Positions 43,176-53,041 of a stretch of 64,000 nucleotides of DNA are shown here, in pieces. The stretch comes from Verrucomicrobiota bacterium (lineage in GTDB: Bacteria > Verrucomicrobiota > Verrucomicrobiia > Limisphaerales > UBA9464). Position numbers and translations under genes: made by a program. A model generated the notes under the pieces. The model searched no databases and was not told the DNA's origin. It worked only from the letters and a program-made list of their open reading frames with translations. Position 1 is the first letter of the stretch, and every line of letters starts with the position of its first letter. Where the stretch lies: contig CANIZL010000008.1 of the NCBI GenBank assembly GCA_947471985.1, positions 35,339-99,338 on the forward strand. The letters are read 5' to 3'.

Positions 43176-46001
43176 CTATTCCCGGCCGGGGCGACAGCGA
43201 AAGAACTCCTGACCAGACTTTGCGGTGGTCAATGAGGTTGTCTGGAAAGCCCCGTCGCCCGTAAGTTGTTTTACCATGGACCACGGGCCGGCAATACTCG
43301 ACGAACTCTCAAAAAGGTATTTTTGCCCCCGTTTGGAGCGCCAACGGACACTCAATTGCCCGGCCTGCCAACTGGACCGCGTTAGCTTCGGTGCATCATT
43401 AGCCGTCCCGAGTATCACCTTTACCAAGTAAGGTCGATCGACACCATTAACCCGGTTGAATCTTCCGGCAAGAATGAGGTCACTCTCCATGTCGAATTCG
43501 ATGCTCTGAACAATTCCGTCGGCGTCGAAATCGGGTTTGAAACTTGGATCCACCGAACCATCCGCTTTCAGAACGGCCAGTTTGGTGTGAACTACTTCTC
43601 CCGGCGACACCGGTGGATTCTCACTACCAACCGCCAACGTTCGTCCATCGGGAATGGGAATGAGTTGCGTTAACAACATCCGTTTGGCCAACTCTGCCGC
43701 CGAGTCTTTAAACTGAAGATCCAGGGTTCCATCGGAAAGAATGCGCTGTATTCTTGAGTTCGTGTAAATGGGGCTTCCAAAAAAGGTTAGCGATCTTGCG
43801 GCGGTGATGATACCTCCGTCAATTGTTACGCAACTCAATGTCGCAGGGCCAATTACACCTTCCGGGAGTGCTCTCTCGGATTCGATCCGCCCTTCCTGGT
43901 CGAATTGGATCATTTTGGTTCCCTCATTAATCGAGAGAAGAGTCGCTCCACCGCCAAACCTGGGCAGCATGCTCCAACCAAACCCGCTGCCCTTGGTAAT
44001 CTTATCCAATATTGTGTGGAAATTCTTATCCATTACACCGGCAGGTGAGATTCGTGCGTAGGAACTCGTCGTCGTCGCCTCCGTTGCGATCTTTCCCTTC
44101 AGCAGCACAGCTCCATCCGGTTGAAGTCCCACCCAACTGGCAAATTCACTCAAGTAGAGCGACTGTGCTTCGGCGAAGAGCGTCTTGCGGAAAGTGATGT
44201 CTTCGCTGCCATTGGCACCCAACTTTATTAGCGGCACAAAGCGCCGGTTCGCATCAAAAAAAGCACCGCCGGCAAAGGCGCCACCGTCATTGGACCGCAG
44301 AAGCTGAAAATTGTCCGGAAGCCCAATTTGGGCATTGAAACGAAAACGCGCATCGAGTTTCCCTGTATCGTCAAGCAGGAACACCCGGTCGGCAGGTTTT
44401 CCGTCAACCAGGCTGTTCGTGCTGTCGGCGACAACGAGAATTTCGCGGTCTCCCCACGAAATGGCGGATGCTATGCCTTGGTAAAACGGATTGGTATCGG
44501 CGAGTCGCGCATTGAACCGCAGATCGACTTCACCGGCGGTACCCTCGGACAACTTCACCGAAACCTGCGCTGGAGCGCTTCGAATGGAGGCCGTCGCATT
44601 GACCAGTTCGACAGAATATTCACCGGAATCGGCTGCCCCCGCGTCCTTAATACTGAGCGAGTTACTCGGGCCTTCGAGCACCACCACTTCGCCACGTCGC
44701 CAAACGAATTTCGGGGGTGGAGTCGCGTTTCCCAGGCAAACTAATTCGCCCGAACCTCCTTCAGGCAGGGCGAGATCCACCAGTCCCTTCACAATGGCCG
44801 GCATGCCGGGCCACTCGCCGCCGCGCAGCCGGAATAGTTTCGGACTTCGCATCGCGGGAAGACCAGCGATCTGATTCCCGCCCCCGATCAATACGCGACC
44901 CTTGGAATCCACCCCGCCATTCCTCGATGGTGATGGATCTGTATTTAAGCCGAGTCCGGGGTAGCTTTCCATGAGACGAAGCTCAAAACCCGTATCCTTC
45001 TTTCCCGAGAGGGTCATTCGCGTGAGACGAACGTTCGCAGCCTCCGCGTTATTTTGGCCGCCCGTCGGCAGAAACAGTTCGGCGAGGTAAATCCACCCGC
45101 TAGGCGGTCCGCTCAGAACGGCGCGGCTGTAGCCAGACACGGCGACCGGGGAAAAGCTTGGATCTGGAGCACCCTCGGGGGTGTATCGCAGAATACTGGC
45201 TCTATTATCTAAAACCGTTCCGAGGGGATTCACCAGTGTCTCGGCCAGAATTGTTTGGTCCGCCTCCACTCGAAGCACCCTTCGATCTCGTCCGCCATTG
45301 GCAGGTGTTGCGTTGGTACGCGGCTGACCGTCACTCCCGAAAAACCGACCCGTTTGGTGGAGAAACCCTCCGTCATCAAAAGGGTAGATAATTCCGCCGC
45401 AAAGTGATCCAACACAATTCGGCACCGTAAGATCAACTCGCAGATCGGTGTTGACTCTTTGGTACAACCCGTTGGCCTGAAACCAAATCATCCCGGACGG
45501 TGACGCTGTCACCCAGTCGAAGGGAGCTTCAAATAGATTAACGGGTAGCTCGAAGGACGGATCGACACTGCCATTGGGCAAAAGTCGAACCAAGCCGGCA
45601 TGCGGTTTGCCGGCATAATTGGTGAAGCCCCCGGCCACGAGAAACCGTCCGTCGGAGAGACGGTGGACGCTGGCAATCCCACCCTGCACCCGTCCTGGGT
45701 TGGCGAAACTTGAATCCACTTGTCCAAATTCGTTCAACATCCGCAAGCCTCCGTCAGGGGTGAGCGTGTCACCCCATTCAGTGGTCGCGACCAAAATGCG
45801 GTCATCGGGTAAAACTAAAGCCGAAGAGACAATTTCCTGGTCGGCAAACTCGGGCGCGAAATCCGGATCCAAATCAATGGGCAGGTCGCCTTTGGCCCAA
45901 ACTTGCGGGCCAAACATCGAGAAAACGCAACCGATAACCCATTGCGCGATTATTTGACCGAATCGGTGGTTTTGGCGTTGGCCCCGCGGTTGATGGGTCA
46001 T
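43176..46001 (-). CDS. Exported delta-60 repeat protein with Ig-like domain
   Basis: The protein has about 941 residues. From the ATG at 46001 it carries a long leader (helix IIAQWVIGCVFSMFG ending near VWA). Two sets of delta-60 repeats follow, each unit with the turn DGR[FIT]LVAGG and then a variant of LLPNGSVDPSF. An Ig-like domain lies between the sets (GSGELVCLGNATPPPKFVWRR, ADSGEYSVELVNA). The C-terminus ends with a short beta-domain typical of exported proteins in this phylum. Delta-60 repeats are thought to form propeller-like surfaces. It may be a surface adhesin or binding protein; no enzymatic motif is visible. Confidence 0.85.
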   Translation of the reverse strand: MTHQPRGQRQNHRFGQIIAQWVIGCVFSMFGPQVWAKGDLPIDLDPDFAPEFADQEIVSSALVLPDDRILVATTEWGDTLTPDGGLRMLNEFGQVDSSFANPGRVQGGIASVHRLSDGRFLVAGGFTNYAGKPHAGLVRLLPNGSVDPSFELPVNLFEAPFDWVTASPSGMIWFQANGLYQRVNTDLRVDLTVPNCVGSLCGGIIYPFDDGGFLHQTGRFFGSDGQPRTNATPANGGRDRRVLRVEADQTILAETLVNPLGTVLDNRASILRYTPEGAPDPSFSPVAVSGYSRAVLSGPPSGWIYLAELFLPTGGQNNAEAANVRLTRMTLSGKKDTGFELRLMESYPGLGLNTDPSPSRNGGVDSKGRVLIGGGNQIAGLPAMRSPKLFRLRGGEWPGMPAIVKGLVDLALPEGGSGELVCLGNATPPPKFVWRRGEVVVLEGPSNSLSIKDAGAADSGEYSVELVNATASIRSAPAQVSVKLSEGTAGEVDLRFNARLADTNPFYQGIASAISWGDREILVVADSTNSLVDGKPADRVFLLDDTGKLDARFRFNAQIGLPDNFQLLRSNDGGAFAGGAFFDANRRFVPLIKLGANGSEDITFRKTLFAEAQSLYLSEFASWVGLQPDGAVLLKGKIATEATTTSSYARISPAGVMDKNFHTILDKITKGSGFGWSMLPRFGGGATLLSINEGTKMIQFDQEGRIESERALPEGVIGPATLSCVTIDGGIITAARSLTFFGSPIYTNSRIQRILSDGTLDLQFKDSAAELAKRMLLTQLIPIPDGRTLAVGSENPPVSPGEVVHTKLAVLKADGSVDPSFKPDFDADGIVQSIEFDMESDLILAGRFNRVNGVDRPYLVKVILGTANDAPKLTRSSWQAGQLSVRWRSKRGQKYLFESSSSIAGPWSMVKQLTGDGAFQTTSLTTAKSGQEFFRCRPGRE

Positions 46002-46550
46002 AAGGCGTCGAATCGCCCGAAACAGGTGAGGTGCAATTGGCAGTGGCATAAACGTTTGGGCGGTACCTAAGGAAATCTGCACGCCACAGACCACAGCGAT
46101 TTGAGATCGTCACGGCCAATCTTGTGCAGAGCGTCAAAAAGCGATACCTCGCTACTTTCATTGGCTGGAAACTGGAGAAAAGGCGCGGATCGATGATTGC
46201 CGAGGCGGCGTTTGCAACGAAGCCTGCTCCGGGTCGGTTCACCCTACTCGCCGGTAGTTTCGTGCCACCGATGACTCGCGCGCTCGTCAAGCTTGTGTTG
46301 GTGGGGCGAGGCTACTGACGAGCCTTCCCTCTATCTCCCAGCCACTGGAAGTAGCGAGGAACCACCGGTACCTACCCGTCCCGCGCAGGCCAGCCGGCGG
46401 GCCTCCGCCGCCTCAATTCGATCCGTCCGGCGTCGCCTCCGCAATCCGCGATCACTCGCCCACCTCCCGAGAGCCCCATTCCTGAGGTGAGGCGGGGAAT
46501 TCGTCCGCCGCCAGCCTTCGAGAGCATGCCACCCGATGGAGCTACCACTG
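46002..46550. other. Non-coding gap
   Basis: No supported gene between the delta-60 gene start and the pseudopilin gene end. Frames on either strand are short or antisense extensions. No clear hairpin terminator was seen. Confidence 0.4.
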
Positions 46551-47438
46551 TCAATGAAACCCCGGTCCGATAAACAGACTATTGTCGGGAGAGGTGGGGG
46601 GAATCGCGACAATACCCTGAGGGATCGCACCTGCGCCCCCGGCGCCGCCCGCCATCGATACAAATCTACGCCAGGAAAGATGCGACGAAGATCCATCGAA
46701 ACGAAATACCAGGCCTGAACCGCCAAGATCTCTGTCTGCCGCTCCGCGCACAAAAGTCGATTCGCCGTGGCGTTGGGATAAACCTTCGTAAGGTTGGTTA
46801 GCGGAGTCGTTGAAATTAAACGGCTCCGCCTCCGAGGCCTCCCAACCCAGAATATCAACCGGTCGAAACGCTGATACTTTATGGGGAACCTGCCGCTGAC
46901 CGAGATCGATGATATAAGCATTCCAACAGTAACTGGTCAGCTTCAAGGATCGCCCGGCCCACGAGGTTCGCTTCAGCGCGGAAATCTCCGCGACATCCTT
47001 GGAGCACATCAGCGTCTTGGGGTTGCGGAGGATCGGCCCGAGTTGCCCACCGTAGAAGTAGGGCAATTGTCGCTGGTACGCCGAATCGGCGACGCCGGGC
47101 GCTTTGTCATTGCCCGCACCATCCGGGATTCGGGAAAAGGGCGATACATTGGTCGTAAAACTATTGGCAGTGGTGGTGTAGGCCCAACCGGAGAGTCCGC
47201 CTAACCCCCAACCGGGATAGGGAATCGTATCGCCATTCTCATTCGCATAGATCGCGGTGGCCGCCATGATTTGTCGCCCGTTATCGAGATCCACACTGGC
47301 GTGCGTCGAATTTTTCGGGCCCGACAGCATCCCCGGCACCAGTCCGGACAGCACCGCGGAAATTGCCAGCATTGTTAGCAATTCCACCAGCGTGAATCCT
47401 TTGATCCGAGTAGGAACCGGGTTCGATATGTTTTTCAT
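46551..47438 (-). CDS. Type II secretion-style pseudopilin-like protein
   Basis: The 295-residue protein has a prepilin-type leader: Lys-rich start, then the processing motif KGFTLVELL with Glu five residues after the Gly cleavage site, and a hydrophobic helix. The large soluble part starts ASVDLDNGRQIMAATAIYANENGD, as in the abundant DUF1559-like/H-X9-DG pseudopilin-related proteins of Planctomycetota and Verrucomicrobiota. It is probably cleaved by a prepilin peptidase (not in window) and placed in the envelope. Its gene lies 47 bp from the large propeller gene on the same strand. Confidence 0.85.
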   Translation of the reverse strand: MKNISNPVPTRIKGFTLVELLTMLAISAVLSGLVPGMLSGPKNSTHASVDLDNGRQIMAATAIYANENGDTIPYPGWGLGGLSGWAYTTTANSFTTNVSPFSRIPDGAGNDKAPGVADSAYQRQLPYFYGGQLGPILRNPKTLMCSKDVAEISALKRTSWAGRSLKLTSYCWNAYIIDLGQRQVPHKVSAFRPVDILGWEASEAEPFNFNDSANQPYEGLSQRHGESTFVRGAADRDLGGSGLVFRFDGSSSHLSWRRFVSMAGGAGGAGAIPQGIVAIPPTSPDNSLFIGPGFH

Positions 47439-47485
47439 AATTTGGTCTATAAGCTGAATCGGTTATTCGAGTGTTCCGGGGTCTG

Positions 47486-50400
47486 TCATTCAATTTCGAA
47501 CTTCAGAAATTTGGACTCCACATCATATTTAATCGGCTCCACCACTTGGACACTGGCTCCGGCACCCATCAACTGGGATCGGGTCAACGTCCAGGGAGTC
47601 GCTAAATCCGGGCGGGAGAAAACGCGCAATTCAGCATTGGCCGTCGTCTTCAAATCAAGCTGAATCCAACTGTCCGCCCCGCCGAATTGGCGCGACAGTG
47701 AAACCTCGTGGGGCGCTACCACCGGCGATGTCCCGGCTAAATATTCCGCCAAATTGTCAGCCCCATCCCGATCCACGTCGTCATTCGGTCCAAACTGGAG
47801 GGTGTGAAAATGCCTCCGTTCCCAGACATCCGGCAAGCCGTCGGCGTCGGCATCGAGCGGAACACTTTCCGGAGTAAGGGTCACTCGGTGGATTTCCGTG
47901 GAGTCACTCCCCGATTGAGAAGCGAAGACGAGCACTCTCCCGTCCGCCGCGAGATCGACCCCCGCTTGCCTGGGAGCAAGATTGGTAAAAACCGATTGCC
48001 TCGTGCCGGTGTCGCGATCTTGAATCTCCAAACTCGTTGCCCATAGATTTCTCGGGCTGAAGTCGAGCGGTTGGGTCCGGGTGACTACCCAACGACTGTC
48101 TCCACTCATCCAAGCTCCGACCGCCATTGGAGCCGGGGTTTGACCGGAGCTCGATTCGGAGAGGACGGGATAGATGAGCGTTTCCGTGAGGCCACCCAGG
48201 ACAGGAACCACGTGGATTTGGGGAGACCGTCGCTCGCTGGATCCATACCCATCAACCACCAGCAACTCCCGTCCGGTCGAGGCAAACTGCAACTCAGAGA
48301 AGGCGGCTTTAGACTCCCGATGATAGAGGACCACGGGGGGAGAGGAACCGACCGCATCGATGGCAAAGACGTTCGTTCCATCGGAATAGGCGACCCTCCT
48401 TCCGTCCGCACTGACCGCGCAGGCACTCGCTGACCCGGGGAGGTATCGGGTGGGGGCGAGCGAATAGTTCGCGAAGATGATCAAATTTTGCGGCGCGGAG
48501 GGTATTCCCGTCATCACCGCGATCGTACTGCCATTGCCGCTGATCGAGGGTCGCAGACTCGCATTCGGAGCAGTGGAAGGTAATTGCAGCAGACTATTCT
48601 GTTGGAGGTCACTCTGATAGAGGTACAGCCTCCGTGTCTGAATGGCAGCAGTGCCGGACACCAAATTGGTGGCGTCGCTGTAATAGGCCACGTAGTTCCC
48701 GTCCGCACTGATCGCAGGCAGAGTGCCCCCCAAACTGGCGGGAGCCGATGAATTGAAAAGATGAGTGATTCGGAGCGTTCGTTGGGTCAGCAAATCCCGG
48801 TAGTAGAGGTGGGACTGTTGATTGTTGGTGCCCGGTACCAGATCGGAAGCCGCGCTCGAGAAAACGACCGCCCTTCCGTCGGCTGAAAGGATTGGATCCA
48901 GGGCAGCCCGGTTTGCCGCGCTACCATTGGTCCCGACACTCACCAGGGTGTTGCGGCCCGATTCGGCGTCCTGCAAGAAGACGTCGGCGACCAAGTTAAA
49001 ATCATTGGTCACGAGAGTTTCGTGGTCGCTGGTAAAGACGGTCCACCGTCCATTCGCGCTCAGGCCGCCGCGGGTGAACTGACTGGCGCTGAATCGGGTG
49101 GCTCGCTCCGCCGGATCACTGCGCGAGTTGACCGCGACGCTGGAGCGATTGGCCAAATGGAGGAGAAAGAGATCTGCCGCCCGGTTGCGATCAGGCTCCA
49201 CCACCGTGCTGGAGTCGGAGGTAAGCGCCAGCCATTCCGCCTGCGGACCGACCGCATAGGAAATCGTTTGTAGCGGATTAGGACTGCCATTCGACGCCTG
49301 AACGAGGGCCGTCGTCGCCCCGGAGCTTAACCGACGACGAAAGAATCCACGCGGAGCAATCGCATCATCTTCGAGGGCGGCGGTATAGATAATCGAGGCT
49401 TCCTCTCCAACTCCTACCAAGGCCGCATCCTGCGGCCAGTAAATCGAGTTGGTGGGCGTTTCCGTCCCGGAGGTTACCAAAGCCGATAGACTTCGGACGC
49501 CCGTTTGGGCGGACCACCACCGCAGTTCGGTCGCTTTTTTCGCATCATTGCGATTGGGATAGTGAAACAAAACGGCGAGCCCATCGTCACTTAAGGCCGG
49601 GTCTAACGAGGGATCGGTCCGGAGGGCAAAATCGCTCCCGAGAGTGGTGGTGGTGGGCCAGCCCGGGTCGATGACCGTCGCCTTCCCGGTCGCGAGATTC
49701 CAGTGAACCACGGCGCCGGAGGCGGCACCCCCGATACGATTGGTTCCAGATTGGGACAAGAACCCGACCCGCGCGAGGACCGACCCACCGTCCGGACTCA
49801 GGGAGGCAAAACTGACCGGGGCAATTCCTCGAAAAGACTCTTTTCCTGAGGGAATAGTCAGTTTTTGAACGGTGCCGTCCGTGGTCTTATAAATGTGCAG
49901 CGAGGTCTCCTGGACTTCGTTGTTTAAGAATAGCGGAGATTGGCTGGAGGTCGTATTGATCAAAATCGTTTTCCCATCATCAGACAGGGCCATCAATTCC
50001 GGTAGATAGTCGTTCGGTCGCCCCCAAAAGGGGTAAAGTATTTGGCGCGTTCCCTGGAGCGCATCCAAGAAGATCAACTTGTAAAAGCTGTTCGTCGATT
50101 CAGGGACTAAATTGCTGGCAGCGCTTTCAAAGACTACCCAACGACCGTCCTTGCTCATGGCTGCGTTCCCGGCGAGTCCATCACCGCTGCCGCGAGTTCC
50201 TGTTAGGGGAACACTGTCGAAGCTGATCGGCGTGATCACTCCAGTGTCGACCGTTAGGAGGACGAGCTGCGACGGGGCGGCGGGTGTGTTCGAGACGAGG
50301 TTCGACGCATCGGTCCGGATCAGAACCCGATTCCCATCCGCGGAAACGGAAAGCGGAAGATTCCGATCATCGGCTTGTGGTAACAACAGTTGCTGGACGC

Positions 50401-50752
50401 CCGTCTCCAGATTTCGACGGTAGGTGGAAAGGCCATTGAACCGGGGTCGTGGGTCGACGAGGTCGGGCGCACTCGAGGCGAAGAAGAGCCATTGACCATC
50501 GGCCGAAAAGATCGGGCTGGCCGTAACCCCTTCACCCGTGACGGAACGGGCGACTGCCGGGGAATTCGTCACAATTGGAGAAATGGACACGGCGGCGGAT
50601 CCGGAGAGGATTCCGGCGTAAAGCGCGGCGAGCAGTTTCCAGAGGTCGAGCGCTCGTCTTCCTCGGCGAGTTACGGGAGACCCGACAGGATTTGGGCCTG
50701 TCGCCGGGATTCCCGGCTGTGCGGTTAGCTTCATCGAACTTTCGCGTCTCAT
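47486..50752 (-). CDS. Large exported TolB-like beta-propeller protein
   Basis: About 1,088 residues with a leader (helix near LWKLLAALYAGILSGSAAV). The body consists of many WD40/PD40-like blades with the recurring pattern SADG[RQN]-x-[VL]-x-[FY]-x-S and D-L-V, for example SADGQWLFFASSAPDLV, LSADGRAVVFSSAASDLV and SANGRWTVFTSDHETLV. Near the C-terminus a DxDxDGLPDxWE calcium-binding-type motif (DADADGLPDVWERRHF) precedes a beta-domain. The start could also be the ATG six codons later. It is exported; ligands are unknown. Confidence 0.85.
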   Translation of the reverse strand: MRRESSMKLTAQPGIPATGPNPVGSPVTRRGRRALDLWKLLAALYAGILSGSAAVSISPIVTNSPAVARSVTGEGVTASPIFSADGQWLFFASSAPDLVDPRPRFNGLSTYRRNLETGVQQLLLPQADDRNLPLSVSADGNRVLIRTDASNLVSNTPAAPSQLVLLTVDTGVITPISFDSVPLTGTRGSGDGLAGNAAMSKDGRWVVFESAASNLVPESTNSFYKLIFLDALQGTRQILYPFWGRPNDYLPELMALSDDGKTILINTTSSQSPLFLNNEVQETSLHIYKTTDGTVQKLTIPSGKESFRGIAPVSFASLSPDGGSVLARVGFLSQSGTNRIGGAASGAVVHWNLATGKATVIDPGWPTTTTLGSDFALRTDPSLDPALSDDGLAVLFHYPNRNDAKKATELRWWSAQTGVRSLSALVTSGTETPTNSIYWPQDAALVGVGEEASIIYTAALEDDAIAPRGFFRRRLSSGATTALVQASNGSPNPLQTISYAVGPQAEWLALTSDSSTVVEPDRNRAADLFLLHLANRSSVAVNSRSDPAERATRFSASQFTRGGLSANGRWTVFTSDHETLVTNDFNLVADVFLQDAESGRNTLVSVGTNGSAANRAALDPILSADGRAVVFSSAASDLVPGTNNQQSHLYYRDLLTQRTLRITHLFNSSAPASLGGTLPAISADGNYVAYYSDATNLVSGTAAIQTRRLYLYQSDLQQNSLLQLPSTAPNASLRPSISGNGSTIAVMTGIPSAPQNLIIFANYSLAPTRYLPGSASACAVSADGRRVAYSDGTNVFAIDAVGSSPPVVLYHRESKAAFSELQFASTGRELLVVDGYGSSERRSPQIHVVPVLGGLTETLIYPVLSESSSGQTPAPMAVGAWMSGDSRWVVTRTQPLDFSPRNLWATSLEIQDRDTGTRQSVFTNLAPRQAGVDLAADGRVLVFASQSGSDSTEIHRVTLTPESVPLDADADGLPDVWERRHFHTLQFGPNDDVDRDGADNLAEYLAGTSPVVAPHEVSLSRQFGGADSWIQLDLKTTANAELRVFSRPDLATPWTLTRSQLMGAGASVQVVEPIKYDVESKFLKFEIE

Positions 50753-51213
50753 AAGTACCTGTTTCTGATTGAGGGTTAACCCATGGCGGCACCCAGCCAG
50801 CTGCGCCAATCTCCGGTGCCTTCTGGGGAGACTGACCGAACTGTTTGGGTAACCTCACGCAGTTTTCAACGGCCGGCCGAATTCCCGGCAGTTGAAGTCG
50901 GTGTCCGCCCCACCCACGAACGTTGCTAAGCGGGATTCCTTCCTCATCCGTGAGAAACGAAATGAACCCGGCACCTGGGGCGACGGGGAAATCCTCGACC
51001 GCGCCATCGGCAAGGCCTATGGAGTCCGTCCGGTGCTGGTGGATGAGGGGCGGAAACTGAGGTTCGTGGCTATATCGGCCCTTTCTTCCGCACCCAGGTC
51101 TGGCTGCGGGCGAAGTAGCGGTCGGTACGACGACGTGCATTCGGAGTCGCCGCGACGGATCAGGCCACGGTTCGAATCTTAACCACAGGTTGCAACGCCA
51201 GGAAAACGCTCCC
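50753..51213. other. Intergenic region between divergent genes
   Basis: No supported gene. It must contain the promoters of the propeller gene (minus) and the HEAT-like gene (plus), but I cannot place -35/-10 boxes with confidence. Confidence 0.4.
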
Positions 51214-51909
51214 ATGTCCATTTTTCGGTTCTTCCAGCGGGCCGACCCGCTCGCCAACACCTCCGCGGATTTCCGCGAGTTCTATCGCAACTTCATCAGC
51301 GTCGTCAGCGCGGCCGACGGCGATCTGGCGCGCGAAGGCCTCAATGAATCTGTCATCGCGAAGCTGACGCCGGACGAGCGGATCGAGGCCGAACGCCTGC
51401 TCCTTGAGCGTTTGGGGGCGGGTGGCGACAGCCGCACCGCGATCGGACTCGGTTTACTGGGCAGCCGGAAAGCGGGCACGCCGCTGCGCGTGCGCATGGC
51501 CGTTCAGGACCGGGAGTCCTTCCCGTCGCCGGCCTACGCCGAGGCGCTCTGGCGCATCGAACGGGACCCGCGGGCGGTTGACGCCCTCGTGGCGATGGCG
51601 CGCAATCCCCAAGTGAGAAGCAGCCCGAGGGTGGACGCAGTTTGCGCCTTATCCGAGATGCCGTCGGACGTGACGCGACAGGCATTGATGGAGATTCTCT
51701 GGACGGAACCCGACTACCTGCTGCGCTATCACAGCTTCAAGGGCATCCTGATGCTGCACGGCTACCCCTGGAAGGAGGCGAACGACCATGCCGGCAAGAT
51801 GGCGCCGCAGATCGGAGGCGCCCTGGCAAGACCCGAAGCGCGCCGGGCCGTGCTCGCGCGCCTCGAAGAACTCACCGCCGGGCGGACGCTCGTCACCCTC
51901 GACCCTTGA
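51214..51909 (+). CDS. HEAT-repeat-like protein, unknown
   Basis: The 231-residue soluble protein starts MSIFRFFQRADPLANTSADF and is otherwise a helical array: RIEAERLLLERLGA, YAEALWRIERDPRAVDALVAMA and RVDAVCALSEMPSDVTRQALMEIL are successive HEAT/armadillo-like helix pairs. No enzymatic motif is visible. The ATG at 51214 removes an eight-residue non-family extension. Probably a scaffold or a lyase-like HEAT protein; no certain partner. Confidence 0.7.
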   Translation: MSIFRFFQRADPLANTSADFREFYRNFISVVSAADGDLAREGLNESVIAKLTPDERIEAERLLLERLGAGGDSRTAIGLGLLGSRKAGTPLRVRMAVQDRESFPSPAYAEALWRIERDPRAVDALVAMARNPQVRSSPRVDAVCALSEMPSDVTRQALMEILWTEPDYLLRYHSFKGILMLHGYPWKEANDHAGKMAPQIGGALARPEARRAVLARLEELTAGRTLVTLDP

Positions 51910-52048
51910 AACGAACCGGGGCGACCCGAGAAGCCGAACGGATCTGCGAGTCCGTGAACCTGGCCATATACTTTAATCTCTCCATCTGCGGGGCGAATTT
52001 TAACTGAAAGGAATTTGCTATTCTCGACGGTCTGCGGAAATGCCGGTC

Positions 52049-52288
52049 TTACAAACGCCGCAAGATGTCCTCTTTCTCTATACCCTTCACAGTTGCGATC
52101 GCCCGCAGAATTGCATTCAAGGTACCGATGCGAAGCGTTGCATGATCGGGAATGGAGATTCGATGCTGCCGGGGCTCGTCCGTTTCGAGAATGACGTGGC
52201 TACCTTCCTGATTCACCCGCCGATAGCCGAAATGTTTACCGAGAAGCTTGATCAGATCCTACCCGCTCAGATCACGCGGAAGCTTCAT
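52049..52288 (-). pseudogene. hicA: HicA-type toxin gene with nonsense codon
   Basis: The frame starts with ATG at 52288, encoding KLPRDLSG, then TAG at 52259-52261 (codon 10), and continues without further stops: DLIKLLGKHFGYRRVNQEGS, the conserved GSHVIL with the catalytic-region His, IPDHATLRIGTL and a final IEKEDILRRL. Only this one stop separates it from a full 79-residue HicA, a double-stranded-RNA-binding mRNase toxin. It overlaps hicB by ATGA. The stop could be a recent inactivating mutation, a sequencing error, or read through. No ATG follows at once to restart the frame. Confidence 0.8.
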
Positions 52289-52488
52289 GCTGCCAGCACT
52301 TCGTCACGCACCTGATGCAGGCGGATGGACGCGGGCTTCGGCTGATCGAAAAAATACGCAGCAACGGCTTCCCTGACGTTGGCGCGCAACGCATCCCACG
52401 TGTCGCCCTGCGTGAAAATGTCGTGCGAAAGACATTCGCCCACGAACCCGCCGTCGGCTTCCTGAGTAATGCTGAAGACAATTTCCAT
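52285..52488 (-). CDS. hicB: HicB-type antitoxin
   Basis: The 67-residue protein is a partial RNase H-like HicB fold: MEIVFSITQEADGGFVGECL, then FTQGDTWDALRANVREAVAAYF. It lacks a DNA-binding C-terminal domain, as in the short HicB group. It overlaps the broken hicA gene by ATGA in hicB-then-hicA order. It should bind and neutralise HicA; since hicA is interrupted, it may be an orphan antitoxin. Confidence 0.85.
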   Translation of the reverse strand: MEIVFSITQEADGGFVGECLSHDIFTQGDTWDALRANVREAVAAYFFDQPKPASIRLHQVRDEVLAA

Positions 52489-52913
52489 GTCCCCACTTTC
52501 GCAGAAAGAAGGACGGGTGACAAGCTGGGCCTTCCTGGGGACATAGTGAGGTTTTGAATAGCGTACCGTGGTCGCCTTCGCTCCTCCCGAAAGGCAGCGG
52601 GATCAGATCCCTGAGTTGACATGGGCGCCTTGAATTAATGGCCATCCGTCGCCATTTCCGATGGCCGCCGCCGGTTGGCCGCGAAGCGCCGCATGTCCGG
52701 ATTGCTGGCCTGCCGCCCGCCAAAGCGCCGGTCGGCTTGCGCGACAGCTGCCTACTTCAATCCCTCCATCTGCCGGAAAGCCTCCGCCAATCGATCACTT
52801 CCATGGAGCACAGCCACATACCTCACCGCGTCCCAGCCCCGGTCCCAGTGCCCCTCCCGCATCGTGGTCCAGCGCCACCCCGAACTTTCTCCGCCCGTTC
52901 CAAACACCCGCCA
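52489..52913. other. Non-coding gap
   Basis: No supported gene. Open frames on the plus strand are Pro/Ser/Arg-rich and run into the tandem repeat to the right. Confidence 0.4.
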
Positions 52914-53017
52914 CTCCATCTCTCCATCTCTCCATCTCTCCATCTCTCCATCTCTCCATCTCTCCATCTCTCCATCCCTCCACCCCTCCATCTCTCCACG
53001 CCTCCACCCCTCCACGT
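52914..53017. repeat. Octanucleotide minisatellite (13 units)
   Basis: Thirteen uninterrupted 8-bp units of consensus CTCCATCT. The first seven (52914-52969) are identical. The others (52970-53017) vary: CTCCATCC, CTCCACCC, CTCCATCT, CTCCACGC, CTCCACCC and CTCCACGT. It lies 24 bp downstream of the toroid-protein gene's stop. The unit is not a multiple of three, so the long repetitive frames across it on either strand are artefacts. Copy number is likely to vary among strains. Confidence 0.95.
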
Positions 53018-53041
53018 CTCATCCTTGGCTGAAAATGAACG

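Noticed and set aside
51160..51190. tRNA-like GGTTCGAATC sequence
   Set aside because: The flanking bases do not form a T-stem and no acceptor, D or anticodon arm can be paired around it.
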